From: Demequina rhizosphaerae
GTDB taxonomy: Bacteria; Actinomycetota; Actinomycetes; Actinomycetales; Demequinaceae
NCBI RefSeq assembly: GCF_000971255.1
Contig: NZ_BBMC01000003.1
Location: 62,001 to 126,000 of the forward strand
Reading direction: 5' to 3'
DNA length: 64,000 nucleotides
The notes beneath the pieces were generated by a model that was given only the letters and a program-made list of their open reading frames with translations, did no database searches and was not told the DNA's origin. Positions 26,069 through 33,193 of the stretch are shown here, in pieces. The translations under genes were made by a program, and so were the position numbers. The first letter of the stretch is position 1. Each line of letters opens with the position of its first letter.

Positions 26069-27409
26069 ATGCCACGCATTCGCACGATCGTTCTCGCCGC
26101 CGCCGCCACCGTGGCCGTCGGCGTCACCGCGGCCTACTGGTACGAGCGGCCGCTCCTCGTCACCGGCACCGGCTACGCCGCGCACAACGCGTGCGCGCTC
26201 GAGGCCATCGCCGGCCGCGACGACGCGGCCGCGGACCTGCCGCCCAACCCGCTCGTGCCCGTGATGCGCACGTCGGTCGCCTCGGACGGGAGCGCGGCGA
26301 GCGCCGGCATCCTCGGCGCGCTCGCCACCCAGGAGGCCTTCGCGACGGACGGCTACGGCTGCACCCTGGCCGCCGAGCCGCCCGCCGGGCTCCCCGCGCC
26401 CACCGACGTGAGCATCGACGCCAACCCGTACGCGGCCCTGCCGCTCGCCACGGCGGACGATGCGGCGGTCACCGCCGCGCTCGCGCACGGCTTCGGTGAC
26501 GACCTCGGTGCGGAGGGGCGCGACGCTCTGGGCACCCGCGGCATCGTCGTGCTCAAGGACGGCGCCCTCGTGGCGGAGCGGTACGCGGACGGCTTCGGGC
26601 CGGAGACGCCCCAGCTGGGCTGGTCGATGACGAAGAGCGTCACCAACCTTCTCGTCGGGCGGCTGGTGGAGCAGGGCGAGGTGTCGCTCGACGACGACCA
26701 TCTGGTGCCGTCGTGGACCGACGAGCGGTCCGCGATCACGGTGCGTCAGCTTATGCAGATGACCAGCGGCCTGGACTGGGACGAGACCTACGACCTCGGC
26801 ACTTCGATCACGCGGATGCTCTACCTCGAGCCCGACATGGGTGCGTACGTCGCGTCGCAGGAGCTCGCTCACGCGCCCGGGTCCTACCTCCAGTACTCGA
26901 GCGGCTCGACGACGCTGCTGTGCGACGTCGTGACCGAGGATCGTGGGGGCGCGGACCTGCCGCGGCGCGAGCTGTTCGCGCCGCTGGGCCTCGCGAGCGC
27001 GGTGCTCGAGCCGGATGCGTCGGGCACGCCGGTGTGCGGCTCGTACATGTGGGCGACGCCGCGCGAGTGGGCGAGCATCGGCCAGTTCGTGCTGCAGGAC
27101 GGCGTGTGGGGCGGCGAGCGGCTGCTGACCGAGGGGTGGATGGCCTCGTCCACGCTCCCGGTGGACACCGAGGTCGAGCCCGGCTCGGACGGCTACGCGT
27201 CCGGCTGGTGGGCGAACACCCGCGCCGACGGGTCCGTGATCGACGAGGAGCTGCCCGCGGACACCTACTTCGCGTCCGGCCACGACGGCCAGAAGGTCGT
27301 GGTGGTGCCGTCGGAGGGCGTGGTGATCGCGCGCCTCGGGTTCACGCCGGCGGCCGACGACAACCGCATCGTCTCGATGGCCGCCGAGGTGGTGGCAGCG
27401 CTGCGGTAG
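26069..27409 (+). CDS. Membrane-anchored serine hydrolase, class C beta-lactamase fold
   Basis: A 446-residue protein with an N-terminal hydrophobic anchor or signal (residues 5-22) and a beta-lactamase/6-aminohexanoate-dimer-hydrolase domain. The nucleophile motif is SMTK, the second motif is YSSGS, and the C-terminal triad motif is probably HDGQ. It is more like NylB/EstB esterases than true AmpC. The ATG at 26069 is chosen although the purine-rich GAAGGGA lies 11 nt away. A terminator hairpin follows 20 bp after the stop. Confidence 0.83.
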   Translation: MPRIRTIVLAAAATVAVGVTAAYWYERPLLVTGTGYAAHNACALEAIAGRDDAAADLPPNPLVPVMRTSVASDGSAASAGILGALATQEAFATDGYGCTLAAEPPAGLPAPTDVSIDANPYAALPLATADDAAVTAALAHGFGDDLGAEGRDALGTRGIVVLKDGALVAERYADGFGPETPQLGWSMTKSVTNLLVGRLVEQGEVSLDDDHLVPSWTDERSAITVRQLMQMTSGLDWDETYDLGTSITRMLYLEPDMGAYVASQELAHAPGSYLQYSSGSTTLLCDVVTEDRGGADLPRRELFAPLGLASAVLEPDASGTPVCGSYMWATPREWASIGQFVLQDGVWGGERLLTEGWMASSTLPVDTEVEPGSDGYASGWWANTRADGSVIDEELPADTYFASGHDGQKVVVVPSEGVVIARLGFTPAADDNRIVSMAAEVVAALR

Positions 27410-27428
27410 GCGCTGCCGGGAAAGCGGA

Positions 27429-27460
27429 AGGCCCGCCGCCCCTGACGGGACGGCGGGCCT
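27429..27460. terminator. Terminator, originally shared with glnA
   Basis: A perfect 10-bp stem (27429-27438 with 27451-27460) encloses a 12-nt loop. Before the element inserted, this hairpin lay just beyond the glnA stop as well as the hydrolase stop, so it would have terminated both convergent genes. Confidence 0.75.
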
Positions 27461-27482
27461 CCTGAGAGCGCTACGAAGCCGA

Positions 27483-27509
27483 CTTAGCAGTCGTAGTAGA
27501 GCTCGAACT
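27483..27509. repeat. attL: 27-bp core repeat
   Basis: Identical over 27 bp to 37083-37109; the match ends abruptly on both sides. It encodes a spare copy of the glnA C-terminus (the codons for FELYYDC and the stop) with nothing of the gene beyond it. Confidence 0.93.
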
Positions 27510-27816
27510 ACCCCCGTATGGACGGCTACTGGTGGCCAGTCATGGAATACACGTAAATAGCAGGGCCGATGATTCGCGGCGCTGGTGGCAACCGGTGGAC
27601 GATTCTGGGCGCCTTGCGGACTGTTTGCGGACTGGCCGCGCCCGCCGCCGGTCTTCGGCGCGGTGTGATAGTTGTCACGTCGAACTGGACCGAGCGCGTC
27701 GGTTCTGCCGCTTATGCCACGAGGACCGCATACTCGGTCACGCTGAGGGGCAAGTCCGAGTTGGATCCATCGCCGATCGAACAGGGTGCCCGTTACCTAC
27801 TGCGAGGGGATTGGAT
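27510..27816. other. Left-end non-coding region with integrase arm-site pair
   Basis: No convincing gene is seen here. The stretch holds two tandem copies of TTGCGGACT (27614 and 27625, 11 bp apart). An almost identical pair lies at 37016-37036 near the other end, as expected for arm-type integrase sites. A frame through 27532-27927 contains two CxxC pairs, but its upstream part lacks codon bias and is treated as a shadow of the small gene at 27817. Confidence 0.6.
27614..27634 (+). repeat. Tandem integrase arm-type sites (left)
   Basis: Two TTGCGGACT units lie 11 bp apart, one helical turn, in a 21-bp block that matches 37016-37036 at 19 of 21 positions in the same orientation. It begins 105 bp inside the left core repeat. 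Reading it as an integrase arm site is inference. Confidence 0.65.
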
Positions 27817-27927
27817 ATGGCCCGCAAGAGCTACGGAATGGCGAACTTCTTTCTAGATGCGGTGCTGACGCTGTTCACAGGTGGCCTCTGGCTGATCTGG
27901 GTCTTCGTCCGAGAGATGCGCCGCTAG
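27817..27927 (+). CDS. 36-residue membrane protein
   Basis: A small frame with GAGGGGA 6 nt before the ATG. The product begins MARKSYGMANFF, has one hydrophobic helix (LDAVLTLFTGGLWLIWVFV) and ends in REMRR. Positive charges at both ends and a single transmembrane segment suggest an inner-membrane peptide. It is followed by a hairpin at 27945-27974. Function unknown; small membrane proteins at satellite ends can act in superinfection exclusion, but nothing here proves that. Confidence 0.6.
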   Translation: MARKSYGMANFFLDAVLTLFTGGLWLIWVFVREMRR

Positions 27928-27944
27928 TCATCGGATCGCCACCA

Positions 27945-27974
27945 CGGCCCGTCTCTCAATCGAGGGGCGGGCCG
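27945..27974 (+). terminator. Hairpin after the 36-residue gene
   Basis: CGGCCCG and CGGGCCG (27945-27951, 27968-27974) form a stem extended by inner CTC/GAG pairing, 18 bp after the stop. Confidence 0.55.
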
Positions 27975-28051
27975 CTGCGCCAAAGGAGTGAAATCGTGGC
28001 GCCTTCGTGGCGCATGCGATAGGTTGCGGCCAACTTCGACCGGGGGCTGAC

Positions 28052-28759
28052 TTGGCTGAGCAAAATGACCTCACAGACGAGGAAATCATCGTTGGACTGG
28101 CGTCAGAGAGTCCCCTCATCTTGCACCTGGCACTTCCGCAGGGCTGGCGTGATCTGTCAGCACACATTGACTCTCAGGGCATGTCGCGAGCCCTGCTGGT
28201 GGATACCAGCAAGCCCTATTCGCTCAACGACCGGATGCCGGATGCGCAGCGGACCGACGCGGTGCTGCTCCAGGCGATGACGATCGGCGCGCACTCGCGC
28301 GAGTTGGGCACCGAGGTCCCGAGCGACGTGGACGAAATGAAGCGATTGTGGGGCGAGTACCACGAGTTCGCGGCTGGCCTTGATCGGCCCTACACTCCGA
28401 TGACTCTTCGATATCGGGCCGACGGGGTGGACGTCATCAAGCTATCTGTAGAGCACGGTGGCGACGAGTTCGGCGAGTCCCTAACAACCTTGACCTCGTA
28501 CCTCGCTCGAAAGTCGGAGCACTGGCTTCGGGTGACGCCCACGAGTGCTGAGGGCGAACATCGGTTCGACAGGTACCTCAGCAACTGCGACCCGAAATTC
28601 AGCTACTTGGGGCACTCGGCCGAATCTGCACGAGATCTGGTGCGCGATTCAATCCTCTATCGCACCCTCATCGCGAGCGTTACAGCGGAGCAGAGGCTTG
28701 CGGAGTTGGCGCGGGAACACGAAGAGCGAGTTGCGAGACGTGGGAGCCGTCACGAATGA
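28052..28759 (+). CDS. Unknown element cargo protein, 235 residues
   Basis: I do not recognise this family. The product is soluble and acidic, with no signal or membrane segment. The C-terminal 40 residues (SVTAEQRLAELAREHEERVARR) look like an amphipathic or coiled-coil helix. Codon use and base composition are less GC-biased than in host genes, as expected for transferred cargo. The start is unclear: TTG 28052 has GGGGG 5 nt upstream, and GTG 28007 is in frame with no good site. A strong AAAGGAG at 27982 instead leads to an 8-codon frame from GTG 27996. Anti-phage or helper-interference roles are only possibilities. Confidence 0.6.
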   Translation: MAEQNDLTDEEIIVGLASESPLILHLALPQGWRDLSAHIDSQGMSRALLVDTSKPYSLNDRMPDAQRTDAVLLQAMTIGAHSRELGTEVPSDVDEMKRLWGEYHEFAAGLDRPYTPMTLRYRADGVDVIKLSVEHGGDEFGESLTTLTSYLARKSEHWLRVTPTSAEGEHRFDRYLSNCDPKFSYLGHSAESARDLVRDSILYRTLIASVTAEQRLAELAREHEERVARRGSRHE

Positions 28760-28810
28760 CCTCGACGGCGAGGCCATTCCGAGGCACGGTCAGAGTCGCC
28801 TGGGGCACCG

Positions 28811-28963
28811 CTAGGCAGGCTCGGACGTCCGCGAACCTCGCGGCCCCCGCAGCATCTCGCCGTCGCGAACGATCCACCCCACGATGTCGCCCGACAAGGT
28901 CTCGATGATCGCCGTCGCGCCGGCTCGCTCGGCTGCATACAGCCGCAACTGCTCTCCTGCCAT
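28811..28963 (-). CDS. Candidate 50-residue protein
   Basis: A short minus-strand frame from ATG 28963 with GC-rich third positions throughout. The product begins MAGEQLRLYAAERAGATAI and contains ETLSGDIVGWIVRDGEML, a plausible small beta-rich domain. No ribosome-binding site is visible. The surrounding 435 bp between the 235-residue cargo gene and 29195 otherwise hold nothing I can support. Confidence 0.35.
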   Translation of the reverse strand: MAGEQLRLYAAERAGATAIIETLSGDIVGWIVRDGEMLRGPRGSRTSEPA

Positions 28964-29194
28964 GGCGACATCGTGGCGGGGCTGTCTGACAGCCCACAGC
29001 GACGACGAAACGCCCCGCCGGCTGGGGCAGCGGCGGCGCGTTCGTGGGGATACAGGGGTGGGCCGCTGTCACGCCGACGTGCATATCGGCATGCCGGAAG
29101 ATCGGCTCGACACGCCATCCCTGCCAGCCCCGATACCCCGCCTGCCGGCGATAACGTCACCTCTGTTGGGCAGCACCAATACTGAGGGGGATCG

Positions 29195-29506
29195 ATGTCG
29201 AGCACGGAGCAGAGCACAACCAAGAAGTACGGGGCTGACCGCCTGGCGGATGGCGCGGAGTCGGCCTTCTTCTGGAGCCCCATAGTCACGGGCGTAGGAA
29301 TCGGCCTCGCCTACTACCTCGCGTATTCCATGGGCGTGGGCGGCTTGATCATGGGCCTACTGGTGGCGCTCGGCGGCGTGATCGTTGGACTGTACGGCAC
29401 CGTGCGGATGATTTCGGGCGGTCGCATTCTGGCAAGGAACATCGAGCGGTCGAGCTTGGCGATCATCGAGCAGGCGGAAATCGAGAACCAACGCGACGGT
29501 CGCTAG
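29195..29506 (+). CDS. Two-helix membrane protein, element cargo
   Basis: A 103-residue protein with a polar N-terminus, two adjacent hydrophobic segments (IVTGVGIGLAYYLAYSM and LIMGLLVALGGVIVGLYGTV) and a charged cytoplasmic tail. The ATG at 29195 follows GAGGGGGAT. It is a single-gene unit closed by a hairpin at 29508-29533. Family not recognised. Confidence 0.65.
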   Translation: MSSTEQSTTKKYGADRLADGAESAFFWSPIVTGVGIGLAYYLAYSMGVGGLIMGLLVALGGVIVGLYGTVRMISGGRILARNIERSSLAIIEQAEIENQRDGR

Positions 29507-29507
29507 G

Positions 29508-29533
29508 CCCGCCCAACGCGATTGTCGGGCGGG
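29508..29533 (+). terminator. Hairpin after 103-residue membrane protein
   Basis: CCCGCCC (29508-29514) pairs with GGGCGGG (29527-29533) across a 12-nt loop directly after the stop. Confidence 0.6.
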
Positions 29534-29627
29534 GCTCTGTCGTGCGCCGACGACATCGTGGCCGCGACCAATGACACCGGGTGCCCGTCCCGCTAGGGTG
29601 GCGGCATCGACGTCTGAGGGGGCGAAC

Positions 29628-29993
29628 GTGAAGCGGATCGTGACGAGCCGGGGGCACTACTACGTGGAGCGTCCCGGCAGCGTCGGCGCGGTGCTCGGCT
29701 CCATCGCACTTGGGGCGCTGTGGTTCGTGGTCGTAGTGCCAGCCTTTGCCGTCGGCACCGACCGGACGCTCATCTTCACGATGGTCGCCACGTTCGTGCT
29801 CGGCCTGCCCGCCTACCTGCTGGCATCGCGCAAGGGGGCTCGACAGCGGTCCCGCGTGGCCGCGATCATCGACGCTCGCGAGGTCCCCGGCGGCGTGCAC
29901 CTCGTCGTCATGGACACCGCGAACGCCCGCCACGAGCTCGTCGTCACCGACGGCGTGGTGAGCGACCTCGAGCGAGCTCTCACGCGCTCCTAG
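29628..29993 (+). CDS. Two-helix membrane protein with soluble C-terminal domain, element cargo
   Basis: A 121-residue protein: short basic N-terminus, two hydrophobic helices around residues 20-65 (SIALGALWFVVVVPAFAV, FTMVATFVLGLPAYLLA), a basic hinge, then a small beta-rich domain (VPGGVHLVVMDTANARHELVV). The GTG at 29628 has GAGGGGG 5 nt upstream; the longer frame from 29571 lacks one. I do not recognise the family. It is one of three short transcription units that each carry their own ribosome-binding site, which is typical of modular cargo. Confidence 0.65.
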   Translation: MKRIVTSRGHYYVERPGSVGAVLGSIALGALWFVVVVPAFAVGTDRTLIFTMVATFVLGLPAYLLASRKGARQRSRVAAIIDAREVPGGVHLVVMDTANARHELVVTDGVVSDLERALTRS

Positions 29994-30095
29994 TCGCCAG
30001 CTCCCGTCCCAGCGTGGTGCGGTGCCCTCGGCACACACCGGCGCTATGGTGCCCATCAGCGCAGATGGCACTGCGAGCAGTCTCGAGGGAGAGCA

Positions 30096-30311
30096 ATGGG
30101 ATTCCTGGGAAGCCTCTTTGGCAAGTCGACGAGCGACGACGGTGACGAGTACGGGACGTGCGCGTCGTGCGACTGGCCACTCACCGCTGCCGACGAGGAC
30201 GGCGAGTTCTGCAACGACTGCGTCAGCGAAGGCGGCTCCGCCAAATACTGCTGCGGAGCCATCTACGAATACGGCGAAGATACGTGTGCGAGTTGCGGGG
30301 ATCCTCTGTAG
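30096..30311 (+). CDS. 71-residue double zinc-ribbon protein
   Basis: The product has eight or nine cysteines in pairs: CASC and CNDC, then CC and CASC near the C-terminus, consistent with two treble-clef or ribbon zinc sites. The N-terminus MGFLGSLFGKS may associate with membranes. The ATG at 30096 follows GAGGGAGA. It is convergent with the late operon of the element. Function unknown; similar tiny zinc ribbons are common near actinophage genes. Confidence 0.65.
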   Translation: MGFLGSLFGKSTSDDGDEYGTCASCDWPLTAADEDGEFCNDCVSEGGSAKYCCGAIYEYGEDTCASCGDPL

Positions 30312-30347
30312 GGAAGAGCCCAGAACTTGCCAGGCGCATTGGTCGGG

Positions 30348-30605
30348 CTAGAGCTCCGAATCCATGCGCGCCGCACTTCCGCGTGCGGACTGCTCGAGGC
30401 GGACCTCGCGCGGGAGCAGCACCATCCAGCCGTTGATGTTGCCGAGGGCCTCGATGGACCATGCGCGGCCTGCCGAGTGCCAGGCGTTGCGGGCGTTCAC
30501 GTCGTCGGGGTCGAGGGTCAGCGACCAGGCTGCATGAGTGGGGCCGGCGGCGATCTCGGGCGGCAGTCCGGTGGGGTCGAGGGCGGTGCGACGGGTGCGG
30601 GCCAT
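30348..30605 (-). CDS. Unknown 85-residue protein, last gene of element operon
   Basis: Starts with ATGA overlap on the stop of the small-terminase gene, so it is translationally coupled to it. The product begins MARTRRTALDPTGLPPEIAAGP and contains DDVNARNAWHSAGRAW and WMVLLPREVRL. The length and position, directly after the small terminase, are where actinophages place HNH or head-associated small proteins, but no HNH motif is seen. Family not recognised. Confidence 0.65.
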   Translation of the reverse strand: MARTRRTALDPTGLPPEIAAGPTHAAWSLTLDPDDVNARNAWHSAGRAWSIEALGNINGWMVLLPREVRLEQSARGSAARMDSEL

Positions 30606-30973
30606 CAGCGGGCCACCTGCTGGCGCTTGCGAGCCTCACGTGCCCGCGCCGAGGCTGCGGTGAGGGTCGGCACGGATGAGCCGTCCTCGTCGTCTGGCAG
30701 CGCGAGGACGCCGACGAGGCGGGCGAGGACGAGCTGCTGGCCGCGGGCCTCGGTGAGCAGTCCGTTCGTGACGGGCTGGCCCTGGGAGCCGGTGACCATC
30801 GCGCCGGTGTTGCGGATCGCGTCGTCGAGCATGTCGAGACGGTCGAGCACCCGGCACGCTTCCTCGAGCACCAGCGTCTCGGAGTCGGTGAGCTCGTAGG
30901 AGCCGAGCACGGAGCGCCAGTAGGCGCGGCCACGTCGCGCGAGTCCGCGCGGGGCCTTCGGGATCTCAGTCAT
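30605..30973 (-). CDS. Phage small terminase subunit (P27-like)
   Basis: A 122-residue protein that fits the P27-type small terminase pattern: LARRGRAYWRSVLGSYELTD, then a Leu-rich helix LEEACRVLDRLDMLDDAI, the conserved VTGSQGQPVTN and LTEARGQQLVLARLVGVLALPDDEDG. Small terminases recognise cos or pac DNA and recruit a large terminase. No large terminase is in the element, so it would have to borrow one. The ATG at 30973 has AAAGG upstream. The 286 bp before it carry repeated sequence that may be its target. Confidence 0.82.
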   Translation of the reverse strand: MTEIPKAPRGLARRGRAYWRSVLGSYELTDSETLVLEEACRVLDRLDMLDDAIRNTGAMVTGSQGQPVTNGLLTEARGQQLVLARLVGVLALPDDEDGSSVPTLTAASARAREARKRQQVAR

Positions 30974-31027
30974 GAGGGCCTTTCGGGGTGGGGAAAACGA
31001 GCATCGGTGCCCGGCGCGCCAAAGGTT

Positions 31028-31161
31028 GCCCTCCCCGGCGGTCACGGTGCGAGGCCGGAGAGGGTTGGTGCCCGGGGTCTGACTGCCTCGCAGGCAGTTG
31101 CTCGCGAGGCCGGCGCAACTCTGGGAACCCGTACAGATCCGAATCGCCCTCCCCAGCGGTC
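31028..31161. repeat. Imperfect direct repeats between capsid and terminase genes
   Basis: GCCCTCCCCGGCGGTC (31028-31043) recurs with one change at 31146-31161, a 118-bp period. The following 35-40 bp are also alike (CGAGG, GGG runs, ending CTGAC). The region 30974-31259 has no gene. Such repeats next to a small terminase are candidates for its cos/pac binding site (inference). Confidence 0.5.
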
Positions 31162-31259
31162 GAAGTCTCGAGGGGCCGATGGGGCCTTGGGGCGGGGGCC
31201 TGACGCGAGGTGCGGCGACGCGCGCTGTTCACGGCAACGCGCGCCGCCGCCTGCGAGGA

Positions 31260-32099
31260 CTACGAGGCGTCGTAGATCTTGACGATGGCGGCCTCGTGGA
31301 CGAAGCCGTATCCCACGCGCATGACCGCACGGACGGCGGTGGAGTATGAGGCGAAGTAGACGGAGCGGTCGACGTCGAGCTCAGCGCCGCCACGCTGGAC
31401 GACGTAGGACGCGGCCTTGGGGATGCCCCAGGTGGTGCCCGTGGTGACCGCCGACGAGACGAGCAGGGGGACGCCGAGGATGCGACGGTCCAGGGCGTCG
31501 GTCGCGGACGTGCCCAGCATCGGCATGTTGGAGCCGGTCGCCTGCTTGAGCTTGGCGATCACGAGCGCGGTGGCAGGGTCGGTGACGAACGCACCGATGG
31601 TCGCGCCCACCTCCTCGGCCTTGCTGATGGCCTCGGCGAACACGTCGAACGATGCGTAGGCACCAGCGGTGTCGACCTCGGAGACGCCGGTGAGGGACTC
31701 GAGGCCGGAGGGCCCGTTGGTCACGGTGTTGCCGAAGAACGCGGCGTCGACCTTGGATACGATGTCGCGCGCGATGCCGGCACCCACGATGCTCGCGGCG
31801 GTGGGGCTCGAGTCGCTGGCGAGCTCGTTGCTGATCTTGGTCAGACCCGCGACCTTGGCCGGGGTGACGGTGAGCTCGTCGAGCGTCTGGTCGCTGAGGG
31901 TGATGTCGGCACCCTCGGCGAACCAGCCTGCGGACGGGTCGGCGGTGACGATGGGCAGGTTGACGCGCGTGGAGTCGGTCGTGAGGAGCGTCGACACCTG
32001 GTAGGCGACGGACTCGCGCTGGACGGGCTGGACGATGAGCGGCCCGTAGTCGTCGGGAGTGATGCCGGAGACGTCCGACGTGGTGGTGAACATGGCCAT
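31260..32099 (-). CDS. HK97-fold major capsid protein
   Basis: A 279-residue phage capsid protein. Readable family landmarks are the N-terminal LIVQPVQRESVAYQVSTLL, the E-loop-like segment with PIVTADPSAGWFAEGADI, the long spine-helix region (IVGAGIARDIVSKVDAAFF), the A-domain GAFVTDPATALVIAKLK, and LLVSSAVTTGTTWGI. It lacks the roughly 100-residue N-terminal delta/scaffold domain and there is no protease gene, so assembly probably relies on the separate scaffold-like protein. The ATG at 32099 follows AAGGAG. A 155-bp leader with an inverted repeat precedes it. Confidence 0.9.
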   Translation of the reverse strand: MAMFTTTSDVSGITPDDYGPLIVQPVQRESVAYQVSTLLTTDSTRVNLPIVTADPSAGWFAEGADITLSDQTLDELTVTPAKVAGLTKISNELASDSSPTAASIVGAGIARDIVSKVDAAFFGNTVTNGPSGLESLTGVSEVDTAGAYASFDVFAEAISKAEEVGATIGAFVTDPATALVIAKLKQATGSNMPMLGTSATDALDRRILGVPLLVSSAVTTGTTWGIPKAASYVVQRGGAELDVDRSVYFASYSTAVRAVMRVGYGFVHEAAIVKIYDAS

Positions 32100-32194
32100 G
32101 AGTGGCTCCTTGGGGAAGGCGCGCAGTCCCGCGCGCTCTGTCTGTGAGAGTCACGCGAGGCGCTGCCTCGAGCGTGCTGGCCCGCGGGGCCGAC

Positions 32195-32247
32195 GGTATC
32201 AGGACCGGATCGCCTGGATCAACGGCCCTGATACCACCATGATACCA
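32195..32247. promoter_or_regulatory. Inverted and direct repeats upstream of the capsid gene
   Basis: GGTATCAGG (32195-32203) is inverted as CCTGATACC (32227-32235), and TGATACCA is repeated at 32229 and 32240. These sit between the scaffold stop and the capsid start, so the capsid gene may have its own regulated promoter. The binding factor is unknown. Confidence 0.5.
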
Positions 32248-32254
32248 GCAGGGT

Positions 32255-32695
32255 CTATTTCCCCCTAAGCGCGTCCGACCACGTGGGCGCGGGAGCCTGC
32301 GGCTCGGACGCCTTCACGCCGCTGTCGGCGCTGCCGGCGAACCTCCGTCCCCGGTAGTGCGGCTTGGCCTTCACGAGCTCGAGCACAGACGCCTGCACGG
32401 CTTCGGCGTCGACGGTGCCGTCCTCGGCGAGCAGGGCGTCGAGGTCGGCGTGCTGCCACAGGTCCGCGCCGTCCGCGAGCATGTCGGCTCCCGTCGCGAT
32501 CCGCTCGACCTCAGCCCGGCGCATCGCAGTGAGGTGCTCGCGAAGCGTGTCGCGCTCGCCCTCGGTCTCCCGGAGCTGGCGCCTGTACTTCGCGGCGTCG
32601 CGTCCGGCCTTGGACTTATCGTCGACCGCTGCCTCGGCGGTGTCGACGGCGACCTCGGTGGCCGCCTCGGCGGTGGTCTCGGTGGTGTCAGTCAT
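32255..32695 (-). CDS. Scaffold-like coiled-coil protein upstream of capsid
   Basis: A 146-residue, strongly charged protein: Thr/Ala/Glu-rich N-terminus, central helix KYRRQLRETEGERDTLREHLTAM with heptad character, then a compact region and a polar C-terminus ending WSDALRGK. This composition and its place directly before the capsid gene match phage scaffolding proteins, though primary-sequence evidence is weak. The ATG at 32695 overlaps the previous gene by 8 bp, and the stop is followed by the capsid leader. Confidence 0.65.
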   Translation of the reverse strand: MTDTTETTAEAATEVAVDTAEAAVDDKSKAGRDAAKYRRQLRETEGERDTLREHLTAMRRAEVERIATGADMLADGADLWQHADLDALLAEDGTVDAEAVQASVLELVKAKPHYRGRRFAGSADSGVKASEPQAPAPTWSDALRGK

Positions 32696-32975
32696 CGGTG
32701 GTGTCCTCTCGCTTGAGTTCCTGCATGGCGGCGCCCTGGCGCACGAGCGCGAGGGCCTTGTCGGTGTCGCCCTCGGCGACGGTGAAGAGTGCGCCGGCGG
32801 CGTGCCAGATAAGCGCGTGCGCGATGTCGACGAGGGCCTGGCCGGGCTGGTCGGCCTCGGTAGCGTAGGTCGCCAGGAGGCCCTCGAGCTGGTCGGTGCC
32901 AGGGTCGGTGATCGCGGTCGTGATGAGCGCGAAGGCCGCGCGATGGGCGGCCTGAGCGCGGCCAAAGTCGCTCAC
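32688..32975 (-). CDS. Unknown 95-residue helical protein
   Basis: A small Ala-rich, mostly helical product (begins MSDFGRAQAAHRAAFALI; later LEGLLATYATEADQPGQALVDIAHALIWHAAGALF). No family recognised. The GTG at 32975 overlaps the upstream stop by GTGA, and its own stop overlaps the scaffold start, so it is part of the coupled operon. Similar small helical proteins precede scaffold genes in some actinophages, but I cannot assign a role. Confidence 0.65.
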   Translation of the reverse strand: MSDFGRAQAAHRAAFALITTAITDPGTDQLEGLLATYATEADQPGQALVDIAHALIWHAAGALFTVAEGDTDKALALVRQGAAMQELKREDTTDD

Positions 32976-33193
32976 AGGATGCCCTCGGTCTTGAGCGTGC
33001 GGAAGTCTGGGCTCGCCATGACCGCCTGGGCATGGACGCACGGCACCTCAGGCTCGCCGCAATCGTCGCAGCGCCATCGCTCATGCGGCACGAGCACGCG
33101 ATGCATCCGCACGCGAGTCTCGGACGGGCCGACGAAGGCGAGCAGTCCGTGCTGTTTGCCTCCGACGCCGTGAATGCGAACCGGTGTTGTCAT
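32972..33193 (-). CDS. 73-residue protein with CxxC zinc-binding motif
   Basis: A small protein containing WRCDDCGEPEVPCVHA, which gives three Cys and one or more His for a zinc site, and an N-terminus MTTPVRIHGVGGKQHGLLA. The ATG at 33193 follows AAAGGAA and overlaps the WhiB-like stop (ATGA). No family recognised. Position in the operon suggests a regulatory or DNA-binding accessory role (inference). Confidence 0.65.
   Translation of the reverse strand: MTTPVRIHGVGGKQHGLLAFVGPSETRVRMHRVLVPHERWRCDDCGEPEVPCVHAQAVMASPDFRTLKTEGIL

Noticed and set aside
26069-27409. Antibiotic-resistance AmpC beta-lactamase
   Set aside because: The SxxK motif is present, but the other motifs match NylB/EstB-type hydrolases better and there is no AmpR-type regulator.
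27483-27509. Reading the left copy as a truncated glnA paralogue
   Set aside because: The match to glnA ends after 27 bp and is exactly repeated at the other end of the integrase-bearing unit, which fits an attachment core better than a gene fragment.
27532-27927. A 131-residue zinc-finger protein over the left end of the element
   Set aside because: It has two CxxC pairs, but the upstream part crosses the arm-type repeats and has no ribosome-binding site; the GAGGGGA at 27804 supports the 36-residue gene instead.
31260-32099. Encapsulin nanocompartment shell instead of phage capsid
   Set aside because: Encapsulins share the HK97 fold, but no cargo protein is adjacent, while a scaffold-like protein, a small terminase, an integrase and core repeats are. 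A phage origin is more likely.
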